DNA of 40,521 bases from Victivallales bacterium (GCA_031261965.1 JAISIP010000045.1:1-40521), one strand, 5' to 3'; numbered from the stretch's first letter, positions 19,351 through 28,301 are shown. Program-made: numbers and translations. Notes: generated from the letters alone by a model not told the origin.

Positions 19351-19518
19351 GGGTATCTCTAAAAACTCACGTTGCGCTGAAAATTAGCAGATTCACAATT
19401 TGGATGTGTAATTTTGCAAGTATCAGGCTAACATAGAGTTAACCGAATATGTGCAATGTCGCGCATACGAATATGAGCTGCAAATTTCAGCCAAATTTCC
19501 AGTTTTTAGAGGTACCCT
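19351..19518 (-). repeat. Dispersed palindromic element, copy F (full-length, about 168 bp; inverted relative to G)
   Basis: GGGTATCTCTAAAAACTC...CCAGTTTTTAGAGGTACCCT. Internal GGCTAACATAGAGTTAACC is the exact reverse complement of a 19-mer in copy G. Confidence 0.85.
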
Positions 19519-19544
19519 TCAATATACACTGCTTTTTGCCAAAG

Positions 19545-19898
19545 TCAACACCGCTTGGTCGCCCAACGCCGAAAGCGCGTGGCGATTTGCGATTGGACAC
19601 GATAGCCCAGTGCTATGATCATGTCGAGGTTATAATGGCTGATCTCCCGCTTGACCTGACGTTTCCCTTCGGTTTGAACTAATAAGAATTTCTTATGAGT
19701 TGAAATTTGCGGCAACTCGCCGTCTCTGAGGATTCCGTCAATGTGCATACTAATGTTAGGTTGGGTAGTATCGTAGATTTTGGCGATCTGATTTTGGGTG
19801 AGCCACAAATCCTCATCGGAAAAAAGCACATTGACGTTGGTAATGCCGTTTTCGTCCTGATAAAGGACAATGTTATTCGGTGTGGTATGGTTTTTCAT
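19545..19898 (-). pseudogene. RhuM-family (virulence RhuM) protein, C-terminally truncated
   Basis: 'IVLYQDENGITNVNVLFSDEDLWLTQNQIAKIYDTTQPNISMHIDGILRDGEL...HYNLDMIIALGYRVQSQIATRFRRWATK', then stop after 117 aa, where the family normally continues. Confidence 0.75.
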
Positions 19899-19964
19899 TA
19901 AGTTGCTATCCTATCTGATTCCGCATTCAAAATTTCTTTCGCGCCTTTCGCGGTTGTTATATGG

Positions 19965-20109
19965 AAACGGGCTCTTTGAGGCGGTCTCCCCTACACCGCC
20001 GTCCGTCGTACGGACTTCCGCGTTCCGCATTTACCCAAACGGGCTCTTTGAGGCGGTCGCCCCTACACCGCCGTCCGTCGTACGGACTCCCGCATTTAGC
20101 CAAACGGGA
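19965..20109. repeat. Two-copy tandem repeat (72 bp and 65 bp units, plus a partial third start)
   Basis: 'AAACGGGCTCTTTGAGGCGGTC(T/G)CCCCTACACCGCCGTCCGTCGTACGGACT(T/C)CCGC' begins at 19965 and 20037; 'AAACGGGA' again at 20102. Confidence 0.85.
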
Positions 20110-20175
20110 CGATGTGGACAAAAGTCCCCTACTACCCACTAATCACTACCCACTAATCACTAACCACTGCGCATC

Positions 20176-23100
20176 TCACTCCATGGCGCGGACTTTCTCT
20201 TCGATAAAGGCGATCTCTTTTTCTTCCAGACCGTATTTTTTGTAGAGCTGGCGGTCGATCTCGGGAATGGATTTCGTCCAGTCGACGTCGCTCTTCGCCG
20301 TAAAGTCCTGCAACGGCACTTTGGCCCACTTGTCTTTCGGATTGTCCTGAGTGACTTTCAATATCCCGAGCATGGTGCGGGCAAACTTTGACTTCACATA
20401 CTTGAGGCAATTTTGTGCCTCGGATTCATGATCAAACGCTCCGATTGAGATGAAAGTTCCCGTGAACCCCACCAGGGGTTCCCCCACCAGGGGTGTACTC
20501 AATACTTCGCCGATTGCTCCAGAGCCATTAGATTTAGGAATAAGTACTTTATACGTTTTTATATTTTCGTGTTTCATATCCACAAATCGTTGAGGGATAT
20601 AACGGTAAACACGTTCGTTGTCAATTACTCCGAGAGTTTTTATATCATCAGCGTTTATCGGAGATTCTGTAAAAACGGCTATTTTATCAAAACTATTGCT
20701 CCTGAACCGTCGATCTTTTCCTCCGCTACCTATGACTTTTTTATACTGAGGATATTCTTTGAAAAGAACATCTAAATTGAATTTGTTTTGTATGTACATG
20801 ATCTCGGTCAAGCTGTCTGAGAGCTTATGAGGCGCGGCTTTCTTCATAATACTTTTTAGTTCTTTAAACGAGGTAAATGTTTCTATTGAACCAAAATCTT
20901 TTTGGGTGTCACGATATGTGATAGCCACGCCCCCTTTAATGTCTGTATTGGGAAACAAAGTTTTACTGTCTTGTTCGTAGTGTTCCACCTTGATATGCGG
21001 ATCACTCAGCATTTTATCATTCCAAGATTTGGAGGTCTGTCCGGCATTGAACAGAAATCGTGCTGGAGTAATGAGGCAGACTTTATCGGACGCATGATAA
21101 GCAAAGTCAATAAAAAAATTATAAATAGGCAGCCCCGCAGTATTGTCACCTGCTGCCTCTTCCTGATACGGGGGATTACCCACTACGGCGTCGAATTTCA
21201 TATCCAAGTTACCTCCGGTTTTGGCAATTTCGGTTAAATCGCGGTGGACAAGGTGCGAATTATCGATGTCCGCAAAGTTGCCATAAACAAAATTTTTCGC
21301 GATATTGTAGATGATCTCGCTCGGCGCGAATCCGTAAATCTGATTCTCAAGAATGTGTTTGAGCCGTTTATGTTTGTCGGGGATCGATTTTTTTAGCCCG
21401 GCATAGAGCCGCTTGACGATTTCGGCGAGGAACAGCCCGGATTTGACATACAAATCGGCAAAGGTTTTATCGGGGTCGGTGAACAAGCCGGGATTCTCTT
21501 TTTCCAGCGCATCGATCATCATTTTCACCACACGCTTGGGGGTGTAGATCTGATTGGTTCTCTGCGGTGGGATTGAATTGAAAATATCCTCGGTTTGCGT
21601 TTCGTCGAAGTAGTCGGCAAGTTGCTCTTTTTTGCTCAAAAACTTCCGCACTGAATCATCAAACACCTTAGAATCGAAAAATTGGCATTCATCGCGTAAA
21701 ACACGAAATTCGTCAAGCGTAATACTCGTGACCTCTTTGAACACCTGTTCGCTAATGTGCGTATCGAAATTGGCAAGCGTGGTGTCCGGCGTGCCGTACG
21801 CCATCAAAAACGGCGGAATGGTGCGGGAGAATCCGCGCAAACGAGCGCGGACATCGTCCTCAACAGAGTCTTTCTTCTTCACCTCGCCTTTTACCAGAAT
21901 CTCTTTGGTAATTTCGCGGGTAAGTTCTTCGGTGGTTTCTTCGATTTTATGAGCCAATTCCTCTTGTAAGTCGGCGTTGATCTTATCGCGCTCATGCTCA
22001 AAACGTTCTTTGGCTTCGGCGATAGCCGATTGGTCGCTTCCGGCCTCGGCAATGGCTCTTTCGCAAACGGTTTCCGCCTCGTGTAGCTTGATATCCGTTT
22101 GTCGCTTTATAATCTCCACCTCTCGACCAAGGACGTTGGCACCTCCCTCTACAATCTGCTCAGCTTGGGCCGCGCTTACGGAGCGTTCGGATGCCAAATC
22201 TTTGGCGATCGGTAAAGTGCGGTCTCTAAAACTTTTCTTAATCGTCCCGGCGGCTTCTTCGGGAGTTTTATCGATAATTTCGGCAACTACCTCTTGCACG
22301 TCGCCGTAAATTTTCCTGCCGAAACGCGCTTTGGTCGTGCCTATGGTAATCGCCGGCGGGATAATCGGATTTCCCTCGTCGTCAAGATTTACCTCTCTGG
22401 TATCGATCGGCGAACCGATTTTATCGGGAACGCGTTTGCCGGGTTTGACCGGCTTTAACTTTTCCAATATTTCGCGGGCTTTGGCGGAGGCGAATATTCC
22501 ACCGATATTCTGAAACAGCAAGTTGGACATGAAGCCGCGCCTGACCACCTCTTGCGCTTTGATAAAGGTCGGTATGGTCAACACTTGACGGACGTCAAGC
22601 TCAACCATTTTTCCCTCCTCGTCTTCGGCGATGACCGGGAAAAAGTTGAGCAATGCGCCGATGTTCTGCTCGCGTTCCTCCGATGTGCCGCCACCCTCAG
22701 CGGTGACTCCATCGAGATTGTTGGCGAACTGGTCGTAAAGAATCAGCGTCCGCTCCGGCGCGAAATCAAAGACATAGGCGTTCTCTTTGCGCCGTTTCTC
22801 GCCTTTCACCGTGTAGCTCCACGGATTTTGAGAGCGGAACGCCGCTTGCATGTATTGACTGGGGGACTTGAGGTTGGAGAGCATGATCACCGCCGTCCAC
22901 TCCGGCACGGTTACGCCGGTGGTGAGTTGCCCGACCGAGAGGGTTATGGTTTTGGGGTGTGTTTTGATCGCGCTTTTCACCCGGTCGAACGCTCTTTGCA
23001 TGACGACCTGGTCTTCGTTCTCATTTTCTTCGCTGTCATGGGATCTGCCATCGCCGGCCGCTAAAATCACCTCATATTCGCCAAAAATCGGGTGTTCTCT

Positions 23101-24435
23101 AAGCAGTTTCTCCAGAGCCTTGGCGCTTGCCACCCGACTGAGATACCAAAATGTGTGCTTGAGTTCGTCGCGCAGCGCGGGTGTGGAAAAGGGATACTTT
23201 TCATTTGTCGTTAAGGTGTCGAGCCAGGTTTTTACCTCGTTTTTGTGTACGAATTCGCCCTTGCTGTCAGTCAGGAAAAATTCGTTGAGGTCAAAGGCGA
23301 AATCCACGTTTTCGCCATCGATTTCCGCGCCTTGGTTCACCTCATCGGTGATCATTCGACTCATTTGATAGCTGAAGAGATTTAGGCGTGGCAAATTTTC
23401 GTAAGGATTGTTAGTCTCACTGTCGTTTGGATAGCTTTCTTTGGCATCCTGCTCATCGGCGTATGTCCAGTTGTAAATTTGCTCCGCCGAGAATTTACCG
23501 CTCGCTATCGCTTTAAACGGAGTCCCCGACAAATGCAAGGTAAAATTGCGTTTGATGTTGTTAAAAGCAGTGTCGGTTTTTACCGTCTCGATTCCCTCAT
23601 GGGCTTCGTCGATCACCAGCAAATCCCATGTTAACTCTTTGACGTAGTCAAGTTTGTCGTATGCCCCTCCAAAACATTTTGCGCCTTTCAGATCCTGCAA
23701 CGAAATGAAAGTTATACAGTCATAACACTCATCGGCACTCTTTCCGCTATTGGCGTTGATAAACTCTTCGCGGGTAATAACGGCGCGATCGCTCAAGCTG
23801 TCGGCAGTGGAGACAAATTTATATTTGGTCTGCCATGCGATAAATTTCTCAAAATCATCGAACCACGAGTTGGCAATCGCCGGGCGATTGGTTACAATTA
23901 GTACGCTTCGCGCTTTCATTTGGCGTGCCAAATCGTAAGTGGTAAGAGTTTTGCCGAAGCGCGGTTTGGCGTTCCACAAAAATTCGCCGCCGGGATGATC
24001 TGACGCGTAAGTTAGTGTAAGCTCCACCGCCTTTTGTTGTTCGACGCGTAACTGATAATCCATCGCAGCATTGACTTGATCGCGTTTCTTTTTGCGGAAA
24101 TCATCGAAATCGGTATGGGATTTCTCCGGCGTTCCGTTGTAGTAAAACCACTCGGTGTTCGCCCGCTGTTCGATATGTTTGAATTTTCTCAAAAAAGCGT
24201 GAAGTTGCCGGTCGGTGAACCATTCGTTTATTCCGATGAATTTAGCCGGCTCCGACCAGAGTTTAGCCGGTGTAATTCCGGCGGTGTGGGTTTGCTGTCT
24301 GATACGCTCGTTGACATCTTTGCGTTCGGTGTAGCCGATTTTTATCCACCCGTCGTTCGGTTTGTATTCAGGAAGAATATAGGCGTAAATTTGAGGATAA
24401 ACAGTTTTGACCGTCTTGATTTGCGTATTGTTCAC
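20176..24435 (-). CDS. Restriction-modification fusion: T5orf172/GIY-YIG-like nuclease + DEAH helicase + Eco57I-like N6-adenine methylase
   Basis: N-terminal 'YAYILPEYKPNDGWIKIGYTERKDVNERIRQ...TEWFYYNG'; 'AKPRFGKTLTTYDLA' Walker A; 'LLVIDEAHEG'; 'IYTPKRVVKMMIDAL...DLYVKSGLFLAEIVKRL'; 'DAVVGNPPYQEE'. Confidence 0.9.
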   Translation of the reverse strand: MNNTQIKTVKTVYPQIYAYILPEYKPNDGWIKIGYTERKDVNERIRQQTHTAGITPAKLWSEPAKFIGINEWFTDRQLHAFLRKFKHIEQRANTEWFYYNGTPEKSHTDFDDFRKKKRDQVNAAMDYQLRVEQQKAVELTLTYASDHPGGEFLWNAKPRFGKTLTTYDLARQMKARSVLIVTNRPAIANSWFDDFEKFIAWQTKYKFVSTADSLSDRAVITREEFINANSGKSADECYDCITFISLQDLKGAKCFGGAYDKLDYVKELTWDLLVIDEAHEGIETVKTDTAFNNIKRNFTLHLSGTPFKAIASGKFSAEQIYNWTYADEQDAKESYPNDSETNNPYENLPRLNLFSYQMSRMITDEVNQGAEIDGENVDFAFDLNEFFLTDSKGEFVHKNEVKTWLDTLTTNEKYPFSTPALRDELKHTFWYLSRVASAKALEKLLREHPIFGEYEVILAAGDGRSHDSEENENEDQVVMQRAFDRVKSAIKTHPKTITLSVGQLTTGVTVPEWTAVIMLSNLKSPSQYMQAAFRSQNPWSYTVKGEKRRKENAYVFDFAPERTLILYDQFANNLDGVTAEGGGTSEEREQNIGALLNFFPVIAEDEEGKMVELDVRQVLTIPTFIKAQEVVRRGFMSNLLFQNIGGIFASAKAREILEKLKPVKPGKRVPDKIGSPIDTREVNLDDEGNPIIPPAITIGTTKARFGRKIYGDVQEVVAEIIDKTPEEAAGTIKKSFRDRTLPIAKDLASERSVSAAQAEQIVEGGANVLGREVEIIKRQTDIKLHEAETVCERAIAEAGSDQSAIAEAKERFEHERDKINADLQEELAHKIEETTEELTREITKEILVKGEVKKKDSVEDDVRARLRGFSRTIPPFLMAYGTPDTTLANFDTHISEQVFKEVTSITLDEFRVLRDECQFFDSKVFDDSVRKFLSKKEQLADYFDETQTEDIFNSIPPQRTNQIYTPKRVVKMMIDALEKENPGLFTDPDKTFADLYVKSGLFLAEIVKRLYAGLKKSIPDKHKRLKHILENQIYGFAPSEIIYNIAKNFVYGNFADIDNSHLVHRDLTEIAKTGGNLDMKFDAVVGNPPYQEEAAGDNTAGLPIYNFFIDFAYHASDKVCLITPARFLFNAGQTSKSWNDKMLSDPHIKVEHYEQDSKTLFPNTDIKGGVAITYRDTQKDFGSIETFTSFKELKSIMKKAAPHKLSDSLTEIMYIQNKFNLDVLFKEYPQYKKVIGSGGKDRRFRSNSFDKIAVFTESPINADDIKTLGVIDNERVYRYIPQRFVDMKHENIKTYKVLIPKSNGSGAIGEVLSTPLVGEPLVGFTGTFISIGAFDHESEAQNCLKYVKSKFARTMLGILKVTQDNPKDKWAKVPLQDFTAKSDVDWTKSIPEIDRQLYKKYGLEEKEIAFIEEKVRAME

Positions 24436-24448
24436 TTGCCTCTCGCTC

Positions 24449-25447
24449 CTATTTGCCGAACGGCTCCATTTTGTAGGTGTTCCAATTCATGACCCTGACC
24501 GGATTGCCGGGAGTCGTGACAAACTTCGGCTCAGGCTCGAAACCCGAGAAATACCCGTCGTCGCCCTGAACTTTTTTCTTTCGCCCGGTGAGCGGGGGAG
24601 TACAGCTCAACCCATCCATCTGAAACACGTTGTAACTGAGGATCAAAGCGATGTTTTTCAGCAATCCTATAGTCGGATTCTTGCCCCATTTCGCATGGTA
24701 ATAATCGGCATAGGTATACAAAAGATTCTCCCGGGCAAGCAAAAGCGAATCGCCGTTCCACTCAAAACCGTAGCTCGCCTTAAACGCAAGCTCCGCCAAC
24801 CGCTGGTACTCCGCCAGGTCATCGCATTCGGCGTTGATTCGCGTCAGCTTGCGATCCACAAACCCCTCGCGCTTCCCCAGCGGAATCAGTTCGCCCGTAC
24901 CCATGTCGTAACGGGTCGCCATGTAAGGAGCTTCCCCGCAGGTTATCTCCAGCCACGTCCGGCGAATATAGGTCTCCAAATCATCGTTTTTGTAACTCTC
25001 ATCAATTGCGTCTGCCTGCAACTTCACAATCCGAATCGGGGTGAAAACCTCCGCTTGAGTTTTTGTGCGTTGTTTTTGCATTTCCGCCGACTTTAACGCC
25101 CGGGGCATGATCAGTGTGCCGTTCTTCCCGGTGATGAGATCGGGCTTGATTTGAGCGGTCGCGGCATAACGGGTCGCGCCGTACTCTTTGTAATTGTCGT
25201 TCGCCCAAATTATATTCCGGGGACGCGAAGGCTTTGATCGGTTCTGATCACGCAGCAAAAGATCAAGTATTTCGGGCATGGTTTCCCTGATTTTGCTTTC
25301 CAGAATATCGGCGGATCGTTCACTCATATCTTTACGGACACTCCCATTTTTGTATCTCGAAATATAGCACCTGAACAAGCGAAAACAAATCAAAGCGCAA
25401 GTTAATTGCGAAAAATTGTCGTTATATGTCGGTTTTGCAATCAGCAC
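24449..25447 (-). CDS. Methylase-like restriction system partner subunit (no NPPY seen); true start probably internal at MSERSADI (25327)
   Basis: 'AEVFTPIRIVKLQADAIDE', motif-I-like 'WLEITCGEAPYMATRYD', 'ARENLLYTYADYYHAKWG', 'ALILSYNVFQMDGL'; directly upstream of the 1419-aa fusion on the same strand. Confidence 0.75.
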   Translation of the reverse strand: MLIAKPTYNDNFSQLTCALICFRLFRCYISRYKNGSVRKDMSERSADILESKIRETMPEILDLLLRDQNRSKPSRPRNIIWANDNYKEYGATRYAATAQIKPDLITGKNGTLIMPRALKSAEMQKQRTKTQAEVFTPIRIVKLQADAIDESYKNDDLETYIRRTWLEITCGEAPYMATRYDMGTGELIPLGKREGFVDRKLTRINAECDDLAEYQRLAELAFKASYGFEWNGDSLLLARENLLYTYADYYHAKWGKNPTIGLLKNIALILSYNVFQMDGLSCTPPLTGRKKKVQGDDGYFSGFEPEPKFVTTPGNPVRVMNWNTYKMEPFGK

Positions 25448-25533
25448 TCTTGAAAAATCCTGTTTGTGAGGCTAAAAGTTGACAATTTTTTGATGTAACA
25501 TCAAAGTACTGCAATAACAGAAAAGGTAAACTC

Positions 25534-26337
25534 ATGGAAAAGCAATCGAATCCTTGCGGCGAATTCTCATCGGCACTTTGCAACCACGCCAAAGCGGCGG
25601 TCAATATTCTGACCGTCGAACGGGCGTTGATTACCCGAATCAACCATATGCGGATTTTGCCGGAGTATGAGCGAATCCGTTATGGTACGCTTGAGCCGGA
25701 CGAGGTGGGCATCGCGCTGGCTTTTTCCAAATACTTGCCTGAGTCGGCGGTCGATCAAATGGATCTGGAATTCACGATTTGGGGTCGAAGTTGCCGTGCC
25801 GGGGAGTTTCGCTCTTATTTTCGTAAGCTCGGAGCAAAAATTCCCCAAAAGGAGTGTATAGTGGAGCTTTCGGGCGGTTCGCGTCTTGCTTTTGCCGAAA
25901 TAACCGCTCCGCATGGCGCATTGTTCGCCCCTGAGCATTTGTCGGGCGTGCCCGTCTTAAACGGTGCGTTGTTCCTCGCGGTAAGATTGAAGCTTATGGA
26001 GTCCTGCTTTCACGCCGACGACATCCCAAGTCACAGCGTCCGCATCGCCGAAGAGCCGCATTTGCCCCTTTTGGAGATAGAACGCTCACTCGAAGAGTAC
26101 CTCCGCCGGAAACTCCGGTCTCCCGTTGCCGTGGAGATCGATTCCCTTTCACCATTGCGGCGAATCGGGGGCAAGGAGATCCGATTCCGGGTAAGCTTGC
26201 TCGGCGTCGGGTCTGAAGCATTTGTCCGCCGTTTTCCGATCATCCGCCCCGAGTTCCCGAATTTAATGCATGCTCCGCTGGCGATATTGCCGGATACCGC
26301 CAGCGAAGATTACTTCACCGTGCTATGTGTGTATTAA
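25534..26337 (+). CDS. Hypothetical protein, divergent from the restriction module
   Basis: Intact 267-codon ORF with RBS-like 'AAAGGT' upstream. No family recognised by eye. Confidence 0.6.
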   Translation: MEKQSNPCGEFSSALCNHAKAAVNILTVERALITRINHMRILPEYERIRYGTLEPDEVGIALAFSKYLPESAVDQMDLEFTIWGRSCRAGEFRSYFRKLGAKIPQKECIVELSGGSRLAFAEITAPHGALFAPEHLSGVPVLNGALFLAVRLKLMESCFHADDIPSHSVRIAEEPHLPLLEIERSLEEYLRRKLRSPVAVEIDSLSPLRRIGGKEIRFRVSLLGVGSEAFVRRFPIIRPEFPNLMHAPLAILPDTASEDYFTVLCVY

Positions 26338-26388
26338 GGATACCTCTAAAAAAACAGCGACTTTTGCAAAATACCAAAAGCCGCTGTC
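26338..26388. repeat. Partial palindromic element, left end, with terminator hairpin (left flank of yefM-yoeB)
   Basis: GGATACCTCTAAAAA terminal repeat immediately after the stop at 26337, running into AAAAAAACAGCGACTTTTGCAAAATACCAAAAGCCGCTG. Confidence 0.75.
26348..26386 (-). terminator. Rho-independent terminator for yoeB-like gene
   Basis: On the minus strand: CAGCGGCTTTTGGTATTTTGCAAAAGTCGCTGTTTTTTT, 12-bp stem (one G-U) and T7 tail. Confidence 0.85.
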
Positions 26389-26392
26389 AAGG

Positions 26393-26650
26393 TCAGTAGT
26401 GATAGCGAAGCTGGGCAATTATCAACGTGTCACCATCCATTTTGTAAACCATTCGATCTACTTCGGTAATACGACGCGACCACCACGAGCTGAGATTACC
26501 TTTCAGCGGTTCAGGCTTGCCGATCCCCTCAAAAGGAGTGCGAATACAGACTTTTATTAGCTCATTTATTCTTTTGACGATTTTTTTATTCGATGATTGC
26601 CAATAGATATACTCTTCCCAAGCCTGCGGTGAAAATTTAAGATTGGCCAT
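26393..26650 (-). CDS. yoeB: Txe/YoeB-family mRNA interferase toxin
   Basis: 'LKFSPQAWEEYIYWQSSNKKIVKRINELIKVCIRTPFEGIGKPEPLKGNLSSWWSRRITEVDRMVYKMDGDTLIIAQLRYHY'. Confidence 0.95.
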   Translation of the reverse strand: MANLKFSPQAWEEYIYWQSSNKKIVKRINELIKVCIRTPFEGIGKPEPLKGNLSSWWSRRITEVDRMVYKMDGDTLIIAQLRYHY

Positions 26651-26903
26651 TGAGAAGCGACTCCAAATCTTTTTCTATGGCATCACCTTTTTCCAGCGAG
26701 TCAATCGAGGCGATTAGGCGTTTGGCGTTTTTGGGACTACGCAGCAAATAAACGGTTTCCGCCCATGCTTCGTAATCATCCAAGCCCATCATTACCACCG
26801 CATCTTTCTTTTTTCGGATAATCACCGGAATCCTGTTTCTTATCACTTTGTTGATAGTTTCGGACAAATCGGCTCTGGCAGCGGAGTAACTCATAACGTC
26901 CAT
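26637..26903 (-). CDS. yefM: YefM/Phd-family antitoxin (start at 26903)
   Basis: 'MDVMSYSAARADLSETINKVIRNRIPVIIRKKKDAVVMMGLDDYEAWAETVYLLRSPKNAKRL'; RBS AAAGGA upstream; overlaps the toxin start. Confidence 0.93.
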   Translation of the reverse strand: MDVMSYSAARADLSETINKVIRNRIPVIIRKKKDAVVMMGLDDYEAWAETVYLLRSPKNAKRLIASIDSLEKGDAIEKDLESLLNGQS

Positions 26904-26921
26904 AATATATATCCTTTGAGT

Positions 26922-26940
26922 TGTACAATAATAATGTACA
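26922..26940. promoter_or_regulatory. Putative YefM-YoeB operator: paired TGTACA palindromes
   Basis: TTGTACAATAATAATGTACAT: TGTACA at 26922-26927 and 26935-26940, 13 bp between centres, just upstream of yefM. Confidence 0.7.
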
Positions 26941-26972
26941 TCATTGTTGAAGGAAATCAAGATTAAAAAAAC

Positions 26973-27011
26973 AAAAAAACAGCGACTTTTGCAAAATGCC
27001 AAAAGCCGCTG
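26973..27011 (-). terminator. Rho-independent terminator for pgk, near-identical to 26348-26386
   Basis: On the minus strand: CAGCGGCTTTTGGCATTTTGCAAAAGTCGCTGTTTTTTT. Differs from the yoeB terminator at one of 39 positions. Confidence 0.85.
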
Positions 27012-27042
27012 ATAGCCAAATTTCCAGTTTTTAGAGGGAGTC
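27012..27042. repeat. Partial palindromic element, right end
   Basis: TAGCCAAATTTCCAGTTTTTAGAGGGAGTC matches the terminal sequence of copies F and G (AGCCAAATTTCCAGTTTTTAGAGG). Confidence 0.8.
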
Positions 27043-27047
27043 AAAAG

Positions 27048-28301
27048 TTACTTATCGGTGAGTGCAACCACTCCGGGCAGCTCCTTGCCCTCAAGGTATT
27101 CGAGCGACGCGCCGCCGCCGGTGGAGATGTGGCTCATCTTATCCGCCAAGCCGGACTTGTTCACCGCCGAAACACTGTCGCCACCACCGATAATCGAAAC
27201 TCCGCCGTTGGCTTTGACTTCGGCGACCGCTTTGCAGACTCCAAAAGTTCCGTTGGCGAATTTCGGCATCTCAAAACATCCCATCGGACCATTCCAAACC
27301 ACGGTTTTGGCACTTTTAATCGCGTCGGCGTAAAGTGCTGTGGTCTTCGGACCGATGTCGAGTGCCATCCAACCTCCGGGAATATCATCGCCGACGATTT
27401 GCGTATTCGCTTCGGCATCGAATTTGTCGGCGGCAACGTTGTCCACCGGCAAGAGGAAGTTGACTTTGAGCTCTTTCGCCTTGGCGATCATCTCGTTGGC
27501 GTAGTCAAGCTGATCCTGTTCACAAAGCGAGTTGCCCACGTCGTGACCTTGCGCCTTGAGGAACGTGTAAGCCATCCCCCCGCCGATAATAAGCGTATCG
27601 ACTTTGGTCAGCAAATTTTTGACCACCGCGAGCTTGTCGGAGACTTTTGCCCCGCCGAGAATCGCGACGAACGGACGCACCGGAGTCTCCACCGCGCTGC
27701 CGAGGTAGGCGATCTCTTTTTCCATCAGAAACCCGGCGACCGCCGGCTTCAGAAATTTGGTGATAACCGCAGTTGAAGCATGGGCGCGGTGAGCCGTGCC
27801 AAACGCGTCATTGCAGTAAATATCGCCGTAAGACGCCAATTTTTCGGCGAGCTTAAGCTGTTTGGCTTTCATCTCGGACTTTTTCGCGGCGTATTCGTCG
27901 TCGCTCATGCCCTCTTTCTTCTTGACTTTGCCTTGTTCCTCGGCGTAAAAGCGGGTGTTTTCAAGCATGACCACATCGCCGGGCTTCATCGCTTGAACCT
28001 CTTTGTCGGCATTGGCGCAATCGGGAGCGAAAGTCACCGCTTTGCCGAGCATTTTGGACAAATACTCCGCCACCGGCTTGAGGCTGAAATCCGCCTCGTA
28101 ACCTTTTTCCGCCGGGCGGCCGAGGTGACTCATGAGTACCAGACTGCCGCCGTTGTCCAACACATATTTGATCGACGTAAGCGCGCCTTTGATCCGGGTG
28201 TCGTCTTTGATGACTCCCTCTTTGATCGGAACATTAAAATCAACGCGCATAACTACGCGCTTGCCTTTGAGATCGACGTCGCGGAGTGTTTTCTTATCCA
28301 T
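27048..28301 (-). CDS. pgk: Phosphoglycerate kinase
   Basis: '[30 protein letters not shown]', 'LMSHLGRP', '[16 protein letters not shown]', '[18 protein letters not shown]', 'GGGDSVSAV'. Confidence 0.98.
   Translation of the reverse strand: MDKKTLRDVDLKGKRVVMRVDFNVPIKEGVIKDDTRIKGALTSIKYVLDNGGSLVLMSHLGRPAEKGYEADFSLKPVAEYLSKMLGKAVTFAPDCANADKEVQAMKPGDVVMLENTRFYAEEQGKVKKKEGMSDDEYAAKKSEMKAKQLKLAEKLASYGDIYCNDAFGTAHRAHASTAVITKFLKPAVAGFLMEKEIAYLGSAVETPVRPFVAILGGAKVSDKLAVVKNLLTKVDTLIIGGGMAYTFLKAQGHDVGNSLCEQDQLDYANEMIAKAKELKVNFLLPVDNVAADKFDAEANTQIVGDDIPGGWMALDIGPKTTALYADAIKSAKTVVWNGPMGCFEMPKFANGTFGVCKAVAEVKANGGVSIIGGGDSVSAVNKSGLADKMSHISTGGGASLEYLEGKELPGVVALTDK

Noticed and set aside
19351-19518. CRISPR-like or IS remnant interpretation of the repeated palindromes
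   Set aside because: No regularly spaced direct repeats with unique spacers and no transposase ORF in the window. A MITE/REP-like family fits better.
19957-20245. Short ORFs with repeated 'TGSLRRSPLHRRPSYGLP' or 'GSPYDGRRCRGDRLKEPV' peptides
   Set aside because: Produced in several frames by the 72-bp tandem DNA repeat; no RBS or family support, so treated as non-coding repeat.
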